A DNA stretch of 64,000 nucleotides from Microbacterium festucae (GCF_025421715.1 NZ_JAOEFC010000001.1:992001-1056000), one strand, 5' to 3'; numbered from the stretch's first letter, positions 25,256 through 34,004 are shown. Program-made: numbers and translations. Notes: generated from the letters alone by a model not told the origin.

Positions 25256-26596
25256 ATGAGCAACCAGACCTTCCACCTCCCCGACGTCGGTGAAGGCCTC
25301 ACCGAGGCCGAGATCGTGCAGTGGCGTGTCGCCCCCGGCGACACGGTGTCCGTCAACGACGTGATCGTCGAGATCGAGACGGCCAAGTCGCTCGTCGAGT
25401 TGCCCTCGCCCTTCGACGGCACGGTGGGCGAGCTGCTGGCCGCCGAGGGCGACACCGTCACCGTCGGCGCCGCCATCATCACGATCTCCGGCGCCGCCGA
25501 CACCCCGGATGCCACGTCGGGTCTCACCGAGCACGGCGAGCAGGCGGCCGAGCCCGAGGCCGCCGGCGCGGTGCTCGTGGGCTACGGCACCGGCGGCCAC
25601 GTGCAGTCGCGCCGCCGCACACCCGCCGAGCGGCCCGTCAAGGCCTCGGTGGGCGTGGTCGCCAAGCCGCCGGTGCGAAAGCTCGCCCGCGACCTCGGCG
25701 TCGACCTCGCCACCGTCACCCCCAGCGGCACCGCGGGCGAGGTGACGCGCGAGGACGTCGTCACCCACGCCGCGCAGGCCAGCGTCTTCCGCAACATCGC
25801 CACCCCGGCCGTCCCCGCCGAGCGCGAGCAGACCATCACGGTCACCCCGCAGGTCGCGGCATCCATCGCGGCCCCGCCGCAGCTGGACGAGGGTCGCGAA
25901 GAGGCGTTCCCGGTGAAGGGCGTGCGCAAGGCGACCTCGTCGGCGATGGTGCGCTCGGCCTACACCGCACCGCACGTGTCGGTGTGGACCGACGTCGACG
26001 CCACCCGCACCATGGAGCTGGTCAAGCGGCTCAAGGCCTCGCCCGACTTCGCCGACGTCAAGGTGTCGCCGCTGCTGATCATGGCGCGCGCGGTGATCTG
26101 GGCCGTGCGGCGCACGCCGCTCATCGGCGCCGCGTGGATCGACAAGGAGGACGGCTCCGCCGAGATCCGGGTGCGCAACTACGTCAACCTCGGCATCGCC
26201 GCGGCGACCCCTCGGGGACTGCTCGTGCCGAACATCAAGGACGCGCAGGACCTCAACATGCGGGGCCTCGCGAACGCCCTCGAGAAGCTCACCCTCACCG
26301 CCCGCGAGGGCCGCACGAGCCCCGCCGACCAGCAGGGCGGCACGATCACGATCACGAACATCGGCGTGTTCGGCATGGATGCCGGCACCCCGATCATCAA
26401 CCCGGGCGAGTCGGGCATCGTGGCGATGGGCACAATCCGCCAGAAGCCGTGGGTCGTCGACGGCGAGGTGCGCCCCCGCTTCGTGACGACCGTCTCGGGC
26501 TCGTTCGACCACCGCGTGATCGACGGCGACGGCATGAGCCGGTTCATCGCCGACGTCGCCTCGGTGCTCGAAGAGCCCGCCCTGCTGCTCGACTGA
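25256..26596 (+). CDS. 2-oxoacid dehydrogenase E2 (dihydrolipoamide acyltransferase)
   Basis: A 446-residue core subunit with one N-terminal lipoyl domain (residues 1-80, lipoyl Lys44 in [10 protein letters not shown]), a Pro/Ala linker, one E3-binding domain (~140-180, [18 protein letters not shown]) and the catalytic acyltransferase domain (~220-446) ending in the H419-R-V-I-D423-G active site. It has a good ribosome binding site (AGAAGG). A single lipoyl domain is typical of branched-chain and many Gram-positive complexes. No E3 (dihydrolipoamide dehydrogenase) follows, so that subunit must be encoded elsewhere. Confidence 0.94.
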   Translation: MSNQTFHLPDVGEGLTEAEIVQWRVAPGDTVSVNDVIVEIETAKSLVELPSPFDGTVGELLAAEGDTVTVGAAIITISGAADTPDATSGLTEHGEQAAEPEAAGAVLVGYGTGGHVQSRRRTPAERPVKASVGVVAKPPVRKLARDLGVDLATVTPSGTAGEVTREDVVTHAAQASVFRNIATPAVPAEREQTITVTPQVAASIAAPPQLDEGREEAFPVKGVRKATSSAMVRSAYTAPHVSVWTDVDATRTMELVKRLKASPDFADVKVSPLLIMARAVIWAVRRTPLIGAAWIDKEDGSAEIRVRNYVNLGIAAATPRGLLVPNIKDAQDLNMRGLANALEKLTLTAREGRTSPADQQGGTITITNIGVFGMDAGTPIINPGESGIVAMGTIRQKPWVVDGEVRPRFVTTVSGSFDHRVIDGDGMSRFIADVASVLEEPALLLD

Positions 26597-26637
26597 GTGG
26601 GGCGGCGCCGTTCAGGATTTACACGGCCGCCTGATTT

Positions 26638-26652
26638 TGAGAACGATTATCA
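26638..26652 (+). promoter_or_regulatory. Zur-box-like operator upstream of znuA
   Basis: TGAGAACGATTATCA matches the dyad-type TGA-N9-TCA core of actinobacterial Zur boxes (AT-rich, xxAATxATTxTCA). It lies 7 bp upstream of TACGAT (26660-26665), the -10 element located 7 nt before the znuA ATG. A repressor bound here would cover the -35 region. The zur gene is in the same cluster at 29530. Confidence 0.78.
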
Positions 26653-26672
26653 CTAAACGTACGATGGTGTCC

Positions 26673-27671
26673 ATGACCCGTCGTGTGATCGCTCCGGCCG
26701 CCCTGCTCGCGGCATCCGCCCTCGTTCTGGCCGGCTGCGCCGGCTCGGCGACGCCCGCGGCGAGCGACGGCGGCCCGGTGCAGGTGGTCGCCTCGACGAA
26801 CGTCTACGGCGACATCGCGGCGGCCATCGGCGGCGATCACGTCGAGGTGACCTCGATCATCGACTCGCTGAGCCAGGACCCGCACTCCTACGAGGCATCG
26901 GCCAAAGACCAGCTCACCGTCTCGCGCGCCGGGCTGATCATCGAGAACGGCGGCGGGTACGACGCGTTCCTCGACGGACTCGTCGAGGCCACCGGCACCG
27001 AGGCGCCGGTCGTCACGGCGGTGGAGTACTCCCACGACTACCCCGACAACGAGGGCCACGACGACCACGATCACGCCGACGACGACGCGCACACCGACGC
27101 CGCCGACGACCACGGCGACGACCACGCCGGTCACGACCACATCGAGGGCTTCAACGAGCATGTCTGGTACGACCCGCACACCATCGCCCACGTCGCCGAG
27201 GAGATCGCGCACGAGCTGAGCGAGATCGACCCCGCCAACGCCGCCGACTACCAGGCCGGCTACGAGACCTTCGCCGCGGGGGTGGCCGACCTCGAGTCGT
27301 CGCTCGAGCAGCTGGCCACTGCGCACGCGGGCGCCAAGATCTTCGTCACCGAGCCCGTGCCGCTCTACCTCACCGCGGCCGCCGGACTGGCCAACGTCAC
27401 CCCGGACGCCTTCAGCGAGGCGGTCGAAGAGGGGCAGGACGTTCCGCCGGCCACCCTGCTCGAGGCGCTCAACCTGCTCGCCGCCGGCGATGTGAGCACC
27501 GTCATCGTCAACGCGCAGACCGGCGGCGCCGAGACCACCGAGGTCACCACCGCGGCCGAGGATGCCGGCATCCCGGTGCTCGAGTTCACCGAGCTCATCC
27601 CCGACGGCGAGACCTACCTGACGTGGATGCAGGCGAACATCGCCGATCTCGCCGGTACGCTGACCCGGTGA
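26673..27671 (+). CDS. znuA: zinc ABC transporter substrate-binding lipoprotein ZnuA
   Basis: A 332-residue cluster A-1 metal-binding protein. Residues 1-21 are a lipoprotein signal with lipobox LAGC (Cys22), so the mature protein is membrane-anchored outside. Metal ligands include His71 in QDPHSYEAS and His in NEHVWYDPHTIAHVA. The Asp/His-rich loop at 121-156 is the hallmark of zinc rather than manganese binding. ATG 26673 is preferred over ATG 26664 because it gives a clean signal peptide and lies 7 nt after the TACGAT -10. It is the first gene of znuACB and should be Zur-repressed. Confidence 0.95.
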   Translation: MTRRVIAPAALLAASALVLAGCAGSATPAASDGGPVQVVASTNVYGDIAAAIGGDHVEVTSIIDSLSQDPHSYEASAKDQLTVSRAGLIIENGGGYDAFLDGLVEATGTEAPVVTAVEYSHDYPDNEGHDDHDHADDDAHTDAADDHGDDHAGHDHIEGFNEHVWYDPHTIAHVAEEIAHELSEIDPANAADYQAGYETFAAGVADLESSLEQLATAHAGAKIFVTEPVPLYLTAAAGLANVTPDAFSEAVEEGQDVPPATLLEALNLLAAGDVSTVIVNAQTGGAETTEVTTAAEDAGIPVLEFTELIPDGETYLTWMQANIADLAGTLTR

Positions 27672-28486
27672 CCACCGACTCCGCCGCGCCGCTGCAGATC
27701 CGCGGCGCGGCGCTCCGGCGCGGCGACCGCACGCTGTGGAGCGGGCTCGACCTCGACGTCGAGCCGGGTGAGCTGATCGCGGTGCTGGGGCCCAGCGGGT
27801 CGGGCAAGACCACCCTGCTGCGCTCCATTCTCGGACTCGTGCCGCTCAGCGCCGGCGAGATCACCGCGCTCGGCGAGCCGGTGCGCCACCGCGGCAACCG
27901 CCGCATCGGCTACCTGCCGCAGGCGCGTCCGCTGCCGCGCGAGACCTCGATGCGCGGCCGCGACCTCGTCGCCCTCGGCGTCGAGGGGCACCGGTTCGGC
28001 TTCCCGGTGCGCCGCGCCGCCGACCGTGCCCGCATCGACGGCCTCATCGACGCCGTGGGGGCGCGGTCGTTCGCCGACCGCCCGGTGGGCGAGCTCTCCG
28101 GCGGCGAGCAGCAGCGCCTGCGCGTGGGCCAGGCCCTCGCCGACGACCCCCGCCTGCTGCTGTGCGACGAGCCGCTCACGAGCCTCGACCTCGCCAACCA
28201 GCAGGCGGTCGTGCGACTGATCGACGAGCACCGCAAGACCGGTGCCGCCGTGCTGCTGGTCACCCACGACATCAACCCGGTGCTCGGCAAGGTCGACCGC
28301 ATCCTGTACCTGGCCAACGGCCGCTTCACCCTCGGGAAGCCGAAGGACGTGCTCACCTCGCCCGTGCTCAGCGACCTGTACGGGGCGCCGGTGTTCGTGC
28401 TGCGCGCCGGCGACCGGCTGGTCGTGGTGGGGGCGCCCGACGCCGAGGAGTCGCACCACCACCACGACCACGAGGACCACGCATGA
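27668..28486 (+). CDS. znuC: zinc ABC transporter ATP-binding protein ZnuC with His-rich tail
   Basis: A 272-residue ABC ATPase with Walker A GPSGSGKTT, Q-loop YLPQ, signature LSGGEQQRLR, Walker B LLLCDEPLTSLD and switch histidine in VTHD. It powers zinc import with ZnuA and ZnuB. The GTG start overlaps the znuA stop and its own stop overlaps znuB, so the three are translationally coupled. The last 11 residues (SHHHHDHEDHA) form a His-rich tail that is not part of the ABC fold and may bind zinc on the cytoplasmic side. Confidence 0.95.
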   Translation: MTTDSAAPLQIRGAALRRGDRTLWSGLDLDVEPGELIAVLGPSGSGKTTLLRSILGLVPLSAGEITALGEPVRHRGNRRIGYLPQARPLPRETSMRGRDLVALGVEGHRFGFPVRRAADRARIDGLIDAVGARSFADRPVGELSGGEQQRLRVGQALADDPRLLLCDEPLTSLDLANQQAVVRLIDEHRKTGAAVLLVTHDINPVLGKVDRILYLANGRFTLGKPKDVLTSPVLSDLYGAPVFVLRAGDRLVVVGAPDAEESHHHHDHEDHA

Positions 28487-29340
28487 ACTGGGCCGACATC
28501 GGCGATGCGATGTTCGGGGGGCTCGCCGACTACGGCGACATCCTCGCGCTCGTGTCGAACTCGATCTGGGCCGGCGCCGTGCTGGGGCTCGTCGGCGGAC
28601 TCATCGGCGTCTTCGTCATCCGCCGCGACATGGCCTTCGCCGTGCACGGCATCAGCGAGCTGTCGTTCGCCGGCGCCGCCGCAGCGCTGCTGATCGGCGC
28701 CGACGTCGTCACGGGCTCGATCGTCGGGTCGATCGCGGCGGCCGCCCTCATCGGCTGGCTGGGCGCCCGCGCCCGCGACCGCAACTCCATCATCGGCGTG
28801 CTCATGCCGTTCGGCCTGGGTCTCGGCATCCTCTTCCTCTCCCTCTACGACGGGCGCAGCGCCAACCGGTTCAGCCTGCTGACCGGGCAGATCGTGTCGG
28901 TGCAGAACGCCCAGCTGGGCTGGCTGATCGGCATCTCGGCGTTCGTGCTGCTGGCGCTGCTGCTCATCTGGCGGCCGCTGGCCTTCGACTCGCTCGACCC
29001 GCAGTCCGCCGCCGCGCGCGGGGTGCCGACGGTCGGGGTCTCGCTGGGCTTCATGCTGCTGCTGGGCCTCATCGTCGCCGTCGCCGTGCACATCATCGGC
29101 GCGCTGCTGGTGATGGCGCTGCTGGTCACCCCCGCCGCCGCCGCGATGCGCATCTCGTCGGGCCCGGTCGCTGTGCCGGTGCTCGCGGCGCTGTTCGGCG
29201 TGGTCTCCGCCGTCGGCGGCATCCTGCTGGCCGTCATGGGCACGCTGCCGGTGAGCCCCTACATCACGACGATCTCGTTCCTCATCTACCTCGTCTGCCG
29301 CATCGCCGGCTCCCGCCGCGGCCGCGTCGCCCCCGCCTAG
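28483..29340 (+). CDS. znuB: zinc ABC transporter permease ZnuB
   Basis: A 285-residue integral membrane permease of the ABC-3 (metal) family with eight to nine helices. MAFAVHGISELSFAGAA and LLVTPAAAAMRIS are the family blocks at the coupling and translocation regions. It forms the membrane channel of the ZnuACB importer. Its ATG overlaps the znuC stop by 4 bp. The 189 bp that follow, before zur, hold a strong palindrome and a separate leaderless promoter for zur. Confidence 0.95.
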   Translation: MNWADIGDAMFGGLADYGDILALVSNSIWAGAVLGLVGGLIGVFVIRRDMAFAVHGISELSFAGAAAALLIGADVVTGSIVGSIAAAALIGWLGARARDRNSIIGVLMPFGLGLGILFLSLYDGRSANRFSLLTGQIVSVQNAQLGWLIGISAFVLLALLLIWRPLAFDSLDPQSAAARGVPTVGVSLGFMLLLGLIVAVAVHIIGALLVMALLVTPAAAAMRISSGPVAVPVLAALFGVVSAVGGILLAVMGTLPVSPYITTISFLIYLVCRIAGSRRGRVAPA

Positions 29341-29400
29341 CCTCCGCCGGTCTCGACCGGCCCCCGTGGGTCTCGCCTGCCCCGTGGGTCTTCCCCCCCC

Positions 29401-29461
29401 GCCGAGTGTCCAAAACACGCGGCATGTGCGGGACGGATGCCGCGTGTCTTGGACACTCGGC
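29401..29461. repeat. 25-bp-arm palindromic element between znuB and zur
   Basis: Left arm 29401-29425 begins GCCGAGTGTCCAAAACACGC and ends at GGCAT; right arm 29437-29461 is its reverse complement apart from one base. The loop is 11 nt. The length and near-perfection exceed an ordinary actinobacterial terminator, though it could serve as one after znuB; an extragenic repeat family is the alternative. Confidence 0.85.
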
Positions 29462-29529
29462 CGGCCCGGGCCCGGGGGCGAGCGCGGGCTCCCAGCCGGC
29501 GGCAAGGCCCGCTCGGTAGACTCCGGGGC

Positions 29530-29931
29530 ATGGCTCAGCGCAACACGTGGCAGCGCGATCGGGTGCGTTCGGCGCTCACCGACGCGCAGGGCTTCGTCAG
29601 CGCTCAGGACCTGCATGCCACCCTGCGCGGCGAGAACACCGGCATCGGCCTGGCGACGGTCTACCGCGCGCTGGCGACGCTGGCCGCCGCCGGCGAGGCC
29701 GACCAGCTGCAGAGCCCCGAGGGCGAGGCGATCTACCGCGCCTGCTCGACCACGGGGCACCACCACCACCTCATCTGCCGCAACTGCGGCACCGCCGTCG
29801 AGATCGAGGCGCACGCGGTCGAGCAGTGGGCCCAGTCGACGGCCGCCGCGCACGGGTTCACCCAGGCCGAGCACGTCGTCGACATCTTCGGCCTCTGCGC
29901 GGCGTGCACCGCGTTGGACCGTGAGCGCTGA
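29530..29931 (+). CDS. zur: Fur-family regulator, probable zinc uptake repressor Zur
   Basis: A 133-residue Fur-family repressor. The DNA-binding winged helix (residues 1-80) contains LATVYRALATLAAAGEADQL. The regulatory metal region reads TGHHHHLICRNCGTAVEIE, and the structural zinc site is formed by CRNC and CAAC. The position inside a znu cluster identifies it as Zur. It would bind zinc and repress znuACB through the box at 26638. TAGACT (29517-29522) is 7 nt before the ATG, so zur has its own leaderless promoter. The stop lies within the next gene, which starts 11 bp earlier. Confidence 0.92.
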   Translation: MAQRNTWQRDRVRSALTDAQGFVSAQDLHATLRGENTGIGLATVYRALATLAAAGEADQLQSPEGEAIYRACSTTGHHHHLICRNCGTAVEIEAHAVEQWAQSTAAAHGFTQAEHVVDIFGLCAACTALDRER

Positions 29932-30922
29932 GCTGCGCACCACCCGATCGGCGCAGCGCGTCGGACTGGGGGTCGGCCTCGGCGTGCTCGTCGTGGGCGT
30001 GCTCGTCGCGCTCGCGCTGTGGACGCCCGGGCCGTCGCTGCCCACCCGCGCCCAGGACGGACTGACCCTCGCGATCAGCGTGCTGATCGAGTCGCTGCCG
30101 TTCGTCATGCTCGGCGTGCTCCTGTCGATCATCGTGCAGGTGTGGGTGCCGCCGGGGGCGATCGAGCGGTGGATGCCGCGCCGCGCGTGGGCGCGCCGGG
30201 CGGTGCTGTCGCTGCTGGGCATGCTGATCCCGGTGTGCGAGTGCGGCAACGTGCCCTTCGCCCGCGGCCTGATGATGCGCGGCTTCGGGGTCTCCGAGAC
30301 GCTCACCTTCCTCATCGCCGCGCCGATCGTGAACCCGATCGTCATCATCACCACCCATCAGGCGTTCGGCTTCGACGACGGCATCCTCATCGCCCGCCTC
30401 GTCGGCGGGTTCCTGATCGCGAACCTCATCGGCTGGCTGTACTCGCGGCATCCGAACGCGTCGGACATGCTGACCGACCGGTTCCTGGCCACCTGCGAGA
30501 TCGTCGAGACCGAGTCGGGCGGCAAGGGCCGCCGCAGCCTCGCCCAGTTCGTCGTCGAGCTGCGCGCCGTGATGCCGGCCCTCATCATCGGCTCGGCCCT
30601 GGCCGGTGCGGTGCAGGTGCTCGTGCCGCGCGACGCGCTGCTGGCGATCGGCTCGAGCCCGGCGCTGTCGATCCTCGCCATGATCGCCCTGGCGATGATC
30701 GTGTCGATCTGCTCGAACGTGGATGCCTTCTTCGCGCTGTCGTTCGCCTCAACCTTCACCCCGGGTTCGATCGTCGCCTTCCTGCTGGTGGGCCCCCTGG
30801 TCGACGTGAAGATGCTGGCGCTGCTGCGCACCACCTTCCGCACCAAGGTGCTCGTGGGTCTCGTGACGATCGTCGTGCTGTCGGCGATCGCGATCGGAGG
30901 GGTGGTGAACCTCCTTGCGTGA
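29921..30922 (+). CDS. permease of the DUF318/ArsP_1 family (YcgR-like)
   Basis: A 333-residue membrane protein with about eight helices. IPVCECGNVPFARGLMMRG and AAPIVNPIVIITTHQAFGF are the conserved permease blocks, with the second-half counterpart ICSNVDAFFALSF. The GTG start overlaps the zur end by 11 bp and its own 3' end overlaps the next gene by 8 bp. In Bacillus the homologous pair YcgR-YcgQ is Zur-controlled, supporting a role in zinc or metal handling, perhaps metallochaperone or ligand transport. Substrate not established. Confidence 0.88.
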   Translation: MSAELRTTRSAQRVGLGVGLGVLVVGVLVALALWTPGPSLPTRAQDGLTLAISVLIESLPFVMLGVLLSIIVQVWVPPGAIERWMPRRAWARRAVLSLLGMLIPVCECGNVPFARGLMMRGFGVSETLTFLIAAPIVNPIVIITTHQAFGFDDGILIARLVGGFLIANLIGWLYSRHPNASDMLTDRFLATCEIVETESGGKGRRSLAQFVVELRAVMPALIIGSALAGAVQVLVPRDALLAIGSSPALSILAMIALAMIVSICSNVDAFFALSFASTFTPGSIVAFLLVGPLVDVKMLALLRTTFRTKVLVGLVTIVVLSAIAIGGVVNLLA

Positions 30923-31712
30923 GCGCACCCCCCGCCTCGTGGCCACGCGCCTGCTCGGCGTCGGCCTGACCGCGGGCCTGGCGGCGGTCACCGTGGCGCT
31001 GGCCCTCACCGGGCGCCTCGGTCTCTACATCAACCCCGAGTCGTCGTGGTTCGCGGTGTCGATGGCGGTGCTGGCCCTGGTGGGCGCGGCCGTGAGCTTC
31101 GCCCTGCCGCTGGGCGCCGAGGCCGACCACGGCCACGACCACGGCGACCACGCACCCGCGCACGACCGCCACGACCACGACCACGCCGCGCCCCACCCCG
31201 CGCGCCGCTCCGCGGGCGACGCGGTCGGCGCCGTGCTGGTCACCGCCGGCGGGCTCGTGGCCGTCGGCGTGGTCGGGGCGATCGTGCTCGTGCCGCCGGC
31301 ATCCCTCTCGGCCGAGATCGCGATGTCGCGCGACACCGGCGCCCCGCCGCTGTTCCAGGGCGCCGACACCGTCGCGCTCGCCGCGACCGGCGACACCGGC
31401 TCGTTCGGCATCGGCGAGTGGGCGAGCGTGTTCGCCACCGCGACCAACCCCGAGGCCTTCGACGGCGACGACGTCACCCTCACCGGCTTCGCCACCCCCG
31501 GCGACGACGGGTTCCAGCTCACCCGCCTGGTGATCACCCACTGCGTCATCGACGCCCAGTCGGCGAGCGTGCCCATCGCCGGGGCCGACGCCCCCGACAC
31601 CGGCCAGTGGGTCACCGTGACCGGCACCATCCGCGACGTCGACGGTCGTCTGCAGGTGACGGCGACGGACGTCGCCGCCGTCGACGAGCCCTCCGACCCC
31701 TACGAGTACTGA
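30915..31712 (+). CDS. TIGR03943-type partner of the permease (YcgQ-like), His-rich
   Basis: A 265-residue membrane protein with two N-terminal helices, a His/Asp-rich segment (HGHDHGDH...HDRHDHDH, ~72-97), a third helix and a ~140-residue extracytoplasmic domain that includes RLVITHCVIDAQSASVP, a block typical of the TIGR03943 family. It starts with TTG inside the permease gene (8-bp overlap), so the two are made together. The His-rich loop suggests zinc binding. Role as a permease subunit is inferred from consistent pairing in other genomes. Confidence 0.85.
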   Translation: MRERTPRLVATRLLGVGLTAGLAAVTVALALTGRLGLYINPESSWFAVSMAVLALVGAAVSFALPLGAEADHGHDHGDHAPAHDRHDHDHAAPHPARRSAGDAVGAVLVTAGGLVAVGVVGAIVLVPPASLSAEIAMSRDTGAPPLFQGADTVALAATGDTGSFGIGEWASVFATATNPEAFDGDDVTLTGFATPGDDGFQLTRLVITHCVIDAQSASVPIAGADAPDTGQWVTVTGTIRDVDGRLQVTATDVAAVDEPSDPYEY

Positions 31713-31717
31713 CCCGC

Positions 31718-33163
31718 ATGACCACCGACAGCCCCACCGGCGGCCTCCCGCCCACGCGCCGCGAGCAGGCGCGCCGCCGCCGCGGGCGGGCGTTCCTCGG
31801 GGCGTTCGCGATCGTCGTCGGCATCCTGCTGGTGCTGGGCCTGGCCGGCGCCGCGGTGACCACCGCGCTCGGCCCGCGCGTGTCGGCGGTGCAGTTCGAC
31901 CCGCAGGCCGCCATCACGGCATCCGGGTCGCGCCTCATCATCACCACGACCGAGTCGCTGCAGGAGGTCACCCCCGAGCAGGTGACGGTGAGCCCGGCGG
32001 CCGACTTCACGGTCGACACCTCGGGGCGCAGCGTCGGCGTGCGCTTCGCCCTGCCGCTGTGGGACGACACCGCCTACACCGTGACCATCACCGGTGTCAG
32101 CGGACTCGGCGGCGGCCCGTCGGCGACGATCACCGAGACCCTGCAGACGCCTGCGCTGCACGCGTTCATCCTGCAGCGGGGGGATGCCGAGGACACCATC
32201 TTCCGCACCGACCTGGCCGGCGACGCCGCCGAGCCGGTGTACTCGGGCGCGCACATCGAGGACTTCCGGGCGACCGGCAGCCACCTGGTGGTCTCGACGC
32301 TCGACGATCAGGAGCAGTCGCACCTGGTGGTCACCGCCCTCGACGGGTCGGACGAGCGCGAGCTGCCGCTGCCCGGCGACGGCATGGTCACCAACCTGCA
32401 GAGCGCGGACCGCGGCAACCTCATCGGCTACACGTTCACCGACGCCACGGTCGGTCAGGAGGGCGCGCGCGAGAGCGAGCTGTTCACGGCCTCGCTCGTC
32501 GACGACCGGGCCGACGCCGAGCCCACCGCGATCGTGCGGGAGGGCGGCGACTCGCGGGTCGACGACTGGCGGTTCGTGCCCGGCACCGACAGCATCCTGA
32601 TGATGACCTTCGACGGTGCCCTCACACTCGTGACCCCGGATGCCGCGCCCGTCGCGCTGGGCCTGGCCATCGCGATCGACGGCATCGGCAGCGGCGCGGC
32701 GGTGGCGATCGTGCAGCGCCCCTCGGGCGAACTGGTCGCCGTCGACCTCGCCACCGCCGACGAGCAGCCGATCCCCGCCACCGACCCCGCCCTCGGGCAG
32801 ACGCAGTCGGTGCTCACCCTTCCCGACGGCTCGGGCGACACGCTGCGCGTGCTGTCGCGGCTCGCCGACGACGGGTTCACGCTGCTGGGCACCACCGTCG
32901 ACGTCGTCGACGACGCCGGTGCGGCGCGCTCGATCTTCGCCGTGCCCGACGGCTCGGCCTATGTGGGCGCGTGCGTCTCGCCCAGCGGCAGGTACGCCGC
33001 CGTGACGATCGCCCCGGATGTCATCGACAACCCCTACGACGGCTACATGCTGCCGCTGCCGCAGCGCCTGCAGACGCACATCGTGCAGCTCGACGACGGC
33101 GCCGAGGTCGTCGCCCTCAGCGGGTTCGACATCTCGTGGTGCCAGAACGCGCCCCGCGGATGA
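31718..33163 (+). CDS. membrane-anchored extracytoplasmic beta-propeller-like protein
   Basis: A 481-residue protein with a basic start, one transmembrane helix (~28-50, FLGAFAIVVGILLVLGLAGA), then an Ig-like/invasin-like strand region (~60-140) and repeated beta-rich blocks (~145-480) such as TIFRTDLAGDAAEPVYSG and GDSRVDDWRFVPGTDSILM, which look like propeller blades. No enzymatic motif is visible. It follows the TIGR03943 gene by 5 bp and is probably co-transcribed; its stop overlaps the next start. A link to zinc homeostasis is contextual only. Confidence 0.8.
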   Translation: MTTDSPTGGLPPTRREQARRRRGRAFLGAFAIVVGILLVLGLAGAAVTTALGPRVSAVQFDPQAAITASGSRLIITTTESLQEVTPEQVTVSPAADFTVDTSGRSVGVRFALPLWDDTAYTVTITGVSGLGGGPSATITETLQTPALHAFILQRGDAEDTIFRTDLAGDAAEPVYSGAHIEDFRATGSHLVVSTLDDQEQSHLVVTALDGSDERELPLPGDGMVTNLQSADRGNLIGYTFTDATVGQEGARESELFTASLVDDRADAEPTAIVREGGDSRVDDWRFVPGTDSILMMTFDGALTLVTPDAAPVALGLAIAIDGIGSGAAVAIVQRPSGELVAVDLATADEQPIPATDPALGQTQSVLTLPDGSGDTLRVLSRLADDGFTLLGTTVDVVDDAGAARSIFAVPDGSAYVGACVSPSGRYAAVTIAPDVIDNPYDGYMLPLPQRLQTHIVQLDDGAEVVALSGFDISWCQNAPRG

Positions 33164-33813
33164 GCGTGCCCGCCACGCGCGCGGCGCTGCAGGGCCTTCC
33201 CGTCGAGGTGGCCCCGCGTCTGCTCGGCGGGGTGCTGCGGGTCGTCGCCGACGGCGTGGAGGTCGCGGTGCGCCTGACCGAGGTCGAGGCCTATCACGGG
33301 CTCGGCACCGGCGAGGTGGCCGATGCCGGCTCGCATGCGCGCATGGGCCCGACCCCGCGCAACGCCACCATGTGGGGCGAGCCGGGTCATCTCTACGTGT
33401 ACCTCAGCCACGGCATCCACTCGTGCGTCAACGTCGTGTGCGGTCCCGAGGGGGTCGCCGGCGGTGTGTTGCTGCGCGCGGGTGAGGTGATCGAGGGGCA
33501 GGATGCCGCGTGGTCGCGGCGCCCGGCGGCGCGCACCGCACGCGAGCTCGCCCGCGGGCCGGGGCGGCTGGGGCAGGCGGTGGGGCTGCGGCATCCGGTG
33601 CACGACGGGCTCGACCTCGTGACCGGCGCGGCGCGCGCGGGCGCGTCGGCTCGGCTGTGGCTTCCCGCCGAGCCGGTCGGGGGGATCTCCACCGGGCCCC
33701 GCGTCGGGGTGGCGGGGGTCGCCGGCGGCGACGGGTTCCCGTGGCGGTTCTGGATCACCGGCGACCCGACGGTGTCGGCGTTCCGGTGGGGGCGGGGAGC
33801 GGGCCCGGCCTGA
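33160..33813 (+). CDS. DNA-3-methyladenine glycosylase (AAG/MPG family)
   Basis: A 217-residue base-excision repair enzyme that removes alkylated purines such as 3-methyladenine and hypoxanthine. Family motifs are VRLTEVEAYHG with the catalytic Glu, HARMGPTPRNATMWGEPGHLYVYLSHG (base-flipping region), and GPGRLGQAVGL. Near the end, FWITGDPTVS is also conserved. The ATG overlaps the previous stop (ATGA), an odd operon neighbour for a propeller protein. Cytoplasmic. Confidence 0.93.
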   Translation: MSVPATRAALQGLPVEVAPRLLGGVLRVVADGVEVAVRLTEVEAYHGLGTGEVADAGSHARMGPTPRNATMWGEPGHLYVYLSHGIHSCVNVVCGPEGVAGGVLLRAGEVIEGQDAAWSRRPAARTARELARGPGRLGQAVGLRHPVHDGLDLVTGAARAGASARLWLPAEPVGGISTGPRVGVAGVAGGDGFPWRFWITGDPTVSAFRWGRGAGPA

Positions 33814-33838
33814 GTCAAGGCGGCGCGCCGCGGCGTGC

Positions 33839-34004
33839 TAGGATTGCTCTTTGTCTGCGCGCACTCCAGCACGCAGTTCGCGTTTCGACTCGCGTCGCTC
33901 GCTCAACGACCGGTACATCCGGGCGGGGTTCGGCCGTGTGCGAAACGCAGACAAGGGATCTTGGGTGGGGCCGTCCGGCTCCACGGTACTAAGGAGACAT
34001 CACT
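33839..34004 (+). promoter_or_regulatory. promoter and ~160-nt leader of the rpmB-rpmG-rpsN operon
   Basis: A -10-like TAGGAT lies at 33839-33844 with no good -35. The following ~160 nt are non-coding. TTGTCTGCG (33851-33859) can pair perfectly with CGCAGACAA (33946-33954), closing a large stem near the start of the RNA. An AAGGAG ribosome binding site is at 33991-33996, 8 nt before rpmB. A Zur-box-like sequence was sought in this interval and not seen. Confidence 0.55.

Noticed and set aside
33814..34004. Zur box sought ahead of rpmB to explain the zinc-independent ribosomal proteins.
   Set aside because: No TGA-N9-TCA element with an AT-rich ATTATC-like centre was found there.
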